Shown one piece after another: positions 5,230 through 9,631 of a stretch of 9,631 nt of DNA. The position numbers were made by a program, and so were the translations under genes. The notes beneath the pieces were generated by a model, which was not told where the DNA came from, ran no database searches, and saw only the letters and a list, made by a program, of their open reading frames with translations. This DNA comes from an uncultured Pyrinomonas sp. GTDB taxonomy: Bacteria; Acidobacteriota; Blastocatellia; Pyrinomonadales; Pyrinomonadaceae. Position 1 is the stretch's first letter, and the number at the start of each line of letters is the position of its first letter. The DNA lies in the NCBI GenBank assembly GCA_937135995.1, contig CAKZOF010000391.1, forward strand, positions 1 to 9,631, in the 5' to 3' direction.

Positions 5230-7173
5230 GTGAAAAACCAGTTCTTCTCCTCGATCTTGGCCGCGTCGGTTTTCGTCTCCGTGGCGGGCGCCCGAACGCA
5301 AGCGTCCGAACAACAGAACGCGACGGCCCCGCAGCCCTCGGCGGCACCGCAAACGACGCCTTCTACGCGCGAGCGGCGGGCGCAAGCCTATGCGAAGCTG
5401 CTCGAAGGCCAACGTTATTTCGTCGGGGCGCGCACCGGGCGTCTGACGGTGGAGACGTTGCGACAGGCGCAGAAGGCGTTCGAAGAGGCCGTGCGGCTCG
5501 ATCCGACGTTGGCTGAAGCTCACACCGCGCTCGGCGAACTCGCCTTCTTCTTCCTCGATGATCTGGACGTCGCCGAACGCGAGGCGCAAGCAGCTTTGCG
5601 CGTCGATCGCGACAACTACGGCGCGGCCCGCTTGCTGGCGCGCGTGCTTGTGTTGCGCAGCGGCTTTCGCGAAAAGAAGTTGGACAACGTTATGGCCGAG
5701 CGTGCCATCGCGGCGCTGCGCGACGTGACGCGGCTCAATCCGAGCGATGCCGAAGCGTGGGCGCTGCTCGGCGAGTTCTACCAAGCGCTGGGCCGACAAC
5801 AGGAGGCCATCGAAGCCTTCAGACGCTGGGCTGGCGTGCCCCCGTCCATCGACACGCGCTTTTATCAGATCGTCACCGGCGGCAGAGAACTTTCGCCCGA
5901 TGCGGCGGCAGCGCGTCTGGGCGAAGCGCTGCTCAAAGTCGGGCGCACGGCCGAAGCCATCTCGGCCATTCGGCGCGCCGTCGCGCTGGAGCCGGGCAAC
6001 CGCGAATACCTTGCGTTGCTCGGACGCGCGCTCGAAGCCGGCGGCGGGAGCGACACCGTGCTCATCGCTGAGTTGCAACGCATCGTCGCCAGCGACCCGA
6101 CCAACATCGCCGCGCTCGACCTTCTGGGACGTTCGCTCGCCGAAGCGATGCGCTACGACGAGGCGATCGAAGCTTACGAGAAGATCTTGCGCGCACGCGG
6201 CGTCGGCGACGCGCCCGTGAACAACGACCAAGACAAGCAGCTCGTCAGTTGGGTGCTGGAGCGCATCGCCGGATTGCAACGGCAGGCGGGCAAGACCAGC
6301 GGCGTGATGGCCACCATCGAACGGATGCGCCGCTTGCTTGGCCGTGATGACCCAACGGCTGATTTCCAACTCGCGCTCCTGCTGCGCGAACAGGGCAAGC
6401 GCGCCGATGCGCTTCAAGTGCTGCGCACCGCGCGCCTGCGAAACCCGAATCAGCCGGCGCTGGTGCGCCTCGAAGCGACCATCCTTGGCGAATTAGGACG
6501 CCCGGACGAGGGCGCCGCGCTGCTGCGCGCGCGTTTGAAGGGCAATCCCGAACAGGACTTCTTCGAGTTGTTGAGCATCGCCAATGTCTATCTGCAAGCT
6601 GGGCGCGCGCGCGAGGCGGTGGAAGAAGCGCGCAAAGCGCTGGAGCTTGCCCCGCAAGCGCAGGCGGCGCGCCGCAACAGCGGCGATGAGGAGAGTGGCC
6701 AGCAACCTGATTTTCAGACGCAAGCGCTCATCATGCTCTCGTCGGCGCAGGAGCGTGCTGGTGACTTCAAAGGATCGGAAGAGTCCTTGCGCCGCATTCT
6801 CGCCAAAGATCCGAACAACGCGACGGCGCTCAACAACCTCGGTTACTTTCTCGTCGAGCGCGGCGAGCGGTTGGAAGAGGCGCTGGAGATGATCAAGCGC
6901 GCCGTGCAGGCTGAGCCGACCAACGCTTCGTTCCTCGACAGCCTCGGCTGGGCCTACTTCAAGCTCGGACGACTGGCCGAAGCGGAAAAATACTTGGTCG
7001 AAGCGGCGCGACGCGATCCGACCTCAGCGACGATTCAAGAGCATTTGGGCGATGTCTATCACAAGCTCGGCAAAACGGATCTTGCGCGAGCGGCGTGGCG
7101 TAAAGCTCTTTCGCTTTCGGTGGAAGCTGCCGAGACGGCGCGCATCAGAGCCAAGCTCGACGGTAAGAAGTAG
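5230..7173 (+). CDS. Exported tetratricopeptide-repeat (TPR) protein
   Basis: 647 residues from GTG 5230. This start gives a clean signal peptide (MKNQFFSSILAASVFVSVAG, then ARTQA|S) and has AGAGG at 5221-5225; TTG 5209 would overlap the preceding gene and add a charged extension. From about residue 60 to the end the protein is a long array of TPR-type helix pairs, e.g. AQKAFEEAVRLDPTLAEAH, EAYEKILRA and EAVEEARKALELAP, broken by a Gly/Ser/Gln-rich linker near 480-495. The C-terminal ~100 residues (528-625) carry the best conserved repeats: ATALNNLGYFLVERGERLEE, SFLDSLGWAYFKLGRLAEAE and IQEHLGDVYHKLGK. This signature is common in large envelope TPR proteins of Gram-negative bacteria. No enzyme domain is seen, so a protein-interaction scaffold in the periplasm is the likely role. 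Partners are unknown. Confidence 0.85.
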   Translation: MKNQFFSSILAASVFVSVAGARTQASEQQNATAPQPSAAPQTTPSTRERRAQAYAKLLEGQRYFVGARTGRLTVETLRQAQKAFEEAVRLDPTLAEAHTALGELAFFFLDDLDVAEREAQAALRVDRDNYGAARLLARVLVLRSGFREKKLDNVMAERAIAALRDVTRLNPSDAEAWALLGEFYQALGRQQEAIEAFRRWAGVPPSIDTRFYQIVTGGRELSPDAAAARLGEALLKVGRTAEAISAIRRAVALEPGNREYLALLGRALEAGGGSDTVLIAELQRIVASDPTNIAALDLLGRSLAEAMRYDEAIEAYEKILRARGVGDAPVNNDQDKQLVSWVLERIAGLQRQAGKTSGVMATIERMRRLLGRDDPTADFQLALLLREQGKRADALQVLRTARLRNPNQPALVRLEATILGELGRPDEGAALLRARLKGNPEQDFFELLSIANVYLQAGRAREAVEEARKALELAPQAQAARRNSGDEESGQQPDFQTQALIMLSSAQERAGDFKGSEESLRRILAKDPNNATALNNLGYFLVERGERLEEALEMIKRAVQAEPTNASFLDSLGWAYFKLGRLAEAEKYLVEAARRDPTSATIQEHLGDVYHKLGKTDLARAAWRKALSLSVEAAETARIRAKLDGKK

Positions 7174-7249
7174 ATAACCGCGCCCGCAAAAGGTGGGCGA
7201 AGGACTTCGCAAACAGCGCACAAGGCGCGCTTGGCACGAATTGAATCCT

Positions 7250-8254
7250 ATGGCAGAAGCTTTTGCGATCGACATGGTTGCTGACGACCGTGCGGCGAGT
7301 GACAACTGGCGTGCCGTACGGTTCGCGCGTTATGCGTGGGGCGTCGTCGCCTACAACATCGCCGTCGTAATCTGGGGGGCTTACGTGCGCGCAACCGGTT
7401 CCGGCGCTGGTTGCGGTAGCCACTGGCCGCTCTGCAATGGCGAGGTGATCCCGCGCGCGCCGGAAGTCGAAACGCTCATCGAGTTCACGCATCGGGTGAC
7501 GAGCGGACTGGCCTTGTTGTTGGTCATCGGGCTGTTCTTCTGGGCGCGTCGCCTCTACGGGCGTGGGCACATCGTGCGGCGCAGCGCGACGCTTTCGCTG
7601 CTCTTCATCATCACCGAAGCGCTCATCGGTGCCGGATTGGTGCTGTTCGAACTGGTGGCGCACGACCGTTCGCTAGCGCGCGCCCTCTCGCTCGCTGCGC
7701 ATCTGGTCAACACGTTCATCCTGCTCGCCGTGATGAGCCTGACCGCGTGGTGGGCGCAAACCGGCAATGGCGTAGATTTTGCACGGCGCAAACCGCAAGC
7801 TGCGATGCTGGCTATCGCCTTGGCTGCCACGCTCGTCGTCGGGATGAGCGGTGCCGTGGCAGCGCTCGGCGATACGCTCTTCCCCGTGGATTCGTTGCGC
7901 GAGGGGATCAGACAAGACTTCTCCGAAACGGCCCATTTCCTCGTTCGCCTGCGCATTCTTCATCCGACGCTGGCCGTGGCGGCTAGCGTCTACCTGCTCG
8001 TGCTGGCCGGGAGCCTCGCCTTCTGGCGGCGCGAGGCGAGCGTTCGACGCCTTGCGCTCTTGACGGCAACGCTCGTCATCGTGCAGTTATGTGCTGGCTT
8101 CGTTAATTTGCTGCTGCTCGCGCCGGTCTGGATGCAGCTCGTTCATCTGCTGCTCGCTGATCTCCTCTGGCTCGCGCTCGTATTGCTCGCTGCGAGCGTG
8201 CTGGCGCGGTCTGCTCACGCGACCCGTCCGGCACTGGTCCAGCAGCGGGCTTGA
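7250..8254 (+). CDS. ctaA: Heme A synthase, CtaA/COX15 family
   Basis: This membrane heme enzyme oxidises the C8 methyl of heme O to a formyl group, giving heme A for aa3-type cytochrome oxidase. From ATG 7250 the protein has 334 residues and about eight hydrophobic helices. Family marks include GAYVRATGSGAGCG and a cysteine pair in the first loop (Cys55, Cys62 in GCGSHWPLC). Four conserved histidines lie in EFTHR (His81), AAHLVN (His151), RILHP (His238) and LVHLLL (His299), as expected for the two heme sites. The start is uncertain: GTG 7193, ATG 7250 and ATG 7274 share the frame, and none has a good ribosome site; 7250 or 7274 best fits the family's short N-terminus. It lies 76 bases after the TPR gene. 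No ctaB or oxidase subunit is in view. Function is confident, the start is not. Confidence 0.92.
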   Translation: MAEAFAIDMVADDRAASDNWRAVRFARYAWGVVAYNIAVVIWGAYVRATGSGAGCGSHWPLCNGEVIPRAPEVETLIEFTHRVTSGLALLLVIGLFFWARRLYGRGHIVRRSATLSLLFIITEALIGAGLVLFELVAHDRSLARALSLAAHLVNTFILLAVMSLTAWWAQTGNGVDFARRKPQAAMLAIALAATLVVGMSGAVAALGDTLFPVDSLREGIRQDFSETAHFLVRLRILHPTLAVAASVYLLVLAGSLAFWRREASVRRLALLTATLVIVQLCAGFVNLLLLAPVWMQLVHLLLADLLWLALVLLAASVLARSAHATRPALVQQRA

Positions 8255-8341
8255 CACTACTGGTGAGCACCTCACGCTCCGTACATTTCGTCAAAGGGCG
8301 TGATCCGGCAGCGGGTTCAGCACCATCGGTGAATATCTCAC
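8235..8341. repeat. Imperfect tandem repeat, two 41-base units 66 bases apart
   Basis: Bases 8235-8275 align without gaps to 8301-8341: 29 of 41 positions match and all 12 differences are transitions. The first unit covers the last codons and stop of ctaA; the second lies wholly in the intergenic region. Each unit has a small inverted pair around its GGTG (CACT/GGTG in unit 1, CACC/GGTG in unit 2) and a downstream CTCAC that could pair with the same GTGAG/GTGAA instead. No known element is recognised. Confidence 0.5.
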
Positions 8342-8388
8342 CCGCGCTCTTTTCGCGTCTCGCGCCCCGGTGCGGTTCGGTCCGAGTG

Positions 8389-8397
8389 TGTTATACT
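8389..8397 (+). promoter_or_regulatory. Extended -10 promoter of the RNase J gene
   Basis: TGTTATACT is an extended -10: TG at 8389-8390, one base, then TATACT (8392-8397, 5 of 6 consensus bases). No convincing -35 lies 16-18 bases upstream, as is common for extended -10 promoters. It predicts a start near 8404 and a leader of about 60 bases. It is the only clear promoter-like element in the 211-base gap after ctaA. Confidence 0.55.
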
Positions 8398-8465
8398 GTT
8401 CGGCTCGAATCCGTCCTTGGAATTCTAAAAGAGCCTCAATTGGAGAGTAGAGCAAGAAGAACGAA

Positions 8466-9631
8466 GTGACAGACAGAATCGAAATCATCCCGTTCGGCGG
8501 TCTCGGCGAGTTCGGGATGAACTGCATGGCCGTTCGCGCGGACGGCGAGATGATCATCATCGATGCCGGCATGGGCTTCCCCGAGGAGAGCGTCTACGGC
8601 GTCGATGTCGCCGTGCCGGACTTCTCCGCGCTTGACGACTACCGGGACGAAATATCGGCCGTTGTCCTTACGCACGGACACGAAGATCACATCGGCGCCC
8701 TTCCGTACCTTTTGCGCAGATTCAACGTTCCAGTTTACGGTTCGGCCTTCACAATCGCGCTGGCAGAAAGTCGGCTCGAAGAGCACGACTTGCTGGATCA
8801 AGTGATGCTCCATCGCGTCGAGGCGCGCGACCGCATCGAACTGGACTCTTTCGAGATAGAGTTCGTGCGCGTCTCACACTCGCTGGTTGATTGCTTCGCC
8901 TTGGCCATTACAACGCCTGCCGGCATCATCGTGCACACGGGCGACTACAAGATGGACGAAACGCCGGTGATCGGCGAACCTGTGGATCTGCGGACGCTGC
9001 GGCGTTACGGACAAGAGGGCGTGCTCGCCTTGCTGTCGGATTCGACCAACGCCACCGTGCCGGGGCGAACGCCATCGGAACGCGCCGTCATCCCGACCTT
9101 CGAAGAAATCTTCGCGCAGGCTCCGGGACGGATCATCGTCGCCTGTTTCGCGTCGTCGGTCCACCGCCAGCAGATCGTGCTCGACGTCGCGCAACAGTTC
9201 GGGCGGCGCGTCTGTGTGCTCGGACGCTCCATGCAAAAGAGCGTCGAGATCGCCGATCGGCTCGGTTACCTGGACATTCCGGTCGATCTGCTGGTGTCAC
9301 TCGACGAGGCGAAGCGGTTGGATGGTGACGAAGTGGTCTTTCTGGTGACTGGCTCGCAGAGCGAACCGCGTTCCGTTCTCCAGCAGATGGCGACGCAGAG
9401 CTACAAGGGCGTCTCCATCGAAGAGGGCGACACGGTGGTCCTTTCGGCGCGCATCATCCCCGGCCATGAACGAGCCATTTCGCGCTTGATCGGCGACATC
9501 TACAAACGTGGCGGCCAGATCTTCGACGAAAAGCGCCGACTGGTCCACGTCAGCGGTCACGCTTCGCAAGAGGACATCCGCTTGATGACCGAAGCCGTGC
9601 GCCCGCGTTACGTCATCCCGATTCACGGCGA
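8466..9631 (+). CDS. rnj: Ribonuclease J (metallo-beta-lactamase/beta-CASP), partial at the right edge
   Basis: RNase J is a cytoplasmic endo- and 5'-3' exoribonuclease in mRNA decay and rRNA maturation. The frame opens after TAG 8448-8450, and GTG 8466 is the only start before the conserved IEIIPFGGLGEFGMN opening; its Shine-Dalgarno is weak (AAGAAG at 8454-8459). The zinc motif HGHEDH is at residues 70-75, with later ligands in VSHSLVD and HTGDYKMD. SDSTNA, FASSVHRQQ, VTGSQSEP and VSGHASQED are the expected beta-CASP and late MBL blocks. Where many homologues have IPGNE, this one has IPGHE. 388 codons are visible, against about 550 for a full protein, so the frame leaves the window in PIHG, just before the C-terminal domain. 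It appears to have its own promoter rather than being read only with ctaA. No frameshift is seen. Family call is very sure; exo/endo preference cannot be read from sequence. Confidence 0.96.
   Translation, partial: MTDRIEIIPFGGLGEFGMNCMAVRADGEMIIIDAGMGFPEESVYGVDVAVPDFSALDDYRDEISAVVLTHGHEDHIGALPYLLRRFNVPVYGSAFTIALAESRLEEHDLLDQVMLHRVEARDRIELDSFEIEFVRVSHSLVDCFALAITTPAGIIVHTGDYKMDETPVIGEPVDLRTLRRYGQEGVLALLSDSTNATVPGRTPSERAVIPTFEEIFAQAPGRIIVACFASSVHRQQIVLDVAQQFGRRVCVLGRSMQKSVEIADRLGYLDIPVDLLVSLDEAKRLDGDEVVFLVTGSQSEPRSVLQQMATQSYKGVSIEEGDTVVLSARIIPGHERAISRLIGDIYKRGGQIFDEKRRLVHVSGHASQEDIRLMTEAVRPRYVIPIHG

Noticed and set aside
5197..6417. Long open frame on the - strand (406 codons)
   Set aside because: It lies fully opposite the TPR gene, whose protein has a signal peptide and clear TPR repeats. 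The antisense translation shows no family motif and arises from GC-rich codon pattern.
7181..7199. CGCCC/GGGCG hairpin as a terminator after the TPR gene
   Set aside because: The stem is only 5 bp and no T tract follows.

Overview
This window reads as one strand of tightly packed housekeeping and cell-envelope genes from a GC-rich, Gram-negative-type bacterium. The combination rsmB, a stand-alone PASTA protein with an Asn-rich tail, rpe, a BamD-like protein, a heme A synthase and RNase J suggests an acidobacterium, perhaps of the Blastocatellia/Pyrinomonas group. That placement is an inference from gene content and protein style, not a search result. All supported genes lie on the + strand; the long open frames on the - strand are shadows caused by high GC.

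Left edge (1-196): a C-terminal piece of a TctC-type solute-binding protein with 98% G/C at third codon positions. It meets a 5'-truncated rsmB right at its own stop codon, so the first ~200 bases look foreign. This is either an assembly join or a recombination scar. The rest of the window is uniform in style.

197-2861: rsmB (16S rRNA m5C methyltransferase, N-terminus missing), a one-helix membrane protein with a single external PASTA domain and a NAN-repeat tail, and rpe (ribulose-phosphate epimerase). In Firmicutes a PASTA-bearing Ser/Thr kinase (PrkC) lies between rsmB and rpe. Here only a membrane-plus-PASTA protein without a kinase occupies that position.

2932-4551: a secreted coiled-coil protein with a BamD-like TPR domain and a Pro-rich tail. 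It is followed by terminator-like hairpins and a possible new promoter.

4725-7173: a small unrecognised membrane protein followed after 7 bases by a large secreted TPR-repeat protein, probably co-transcribed. 7250-8254: heme A synthase (ctaA), needed for aa3-type cytochrome oxidase, so aerobic respiration is likely.

8255-8465: an intergenic stretch with an imperfect tandem repeat whose differences are all transitions, then an extended -10 promoter. 8466-9631: RNase J (RNA decay and processing), running off the right edge.

No mobile element, CRISPR array, tRNA or rRNA was seen. The most unusual points are the chimeric left junction, the kinase-less PASTA protein in the PrkC position, and the transition-only repeat upstream of the RNase J gene.
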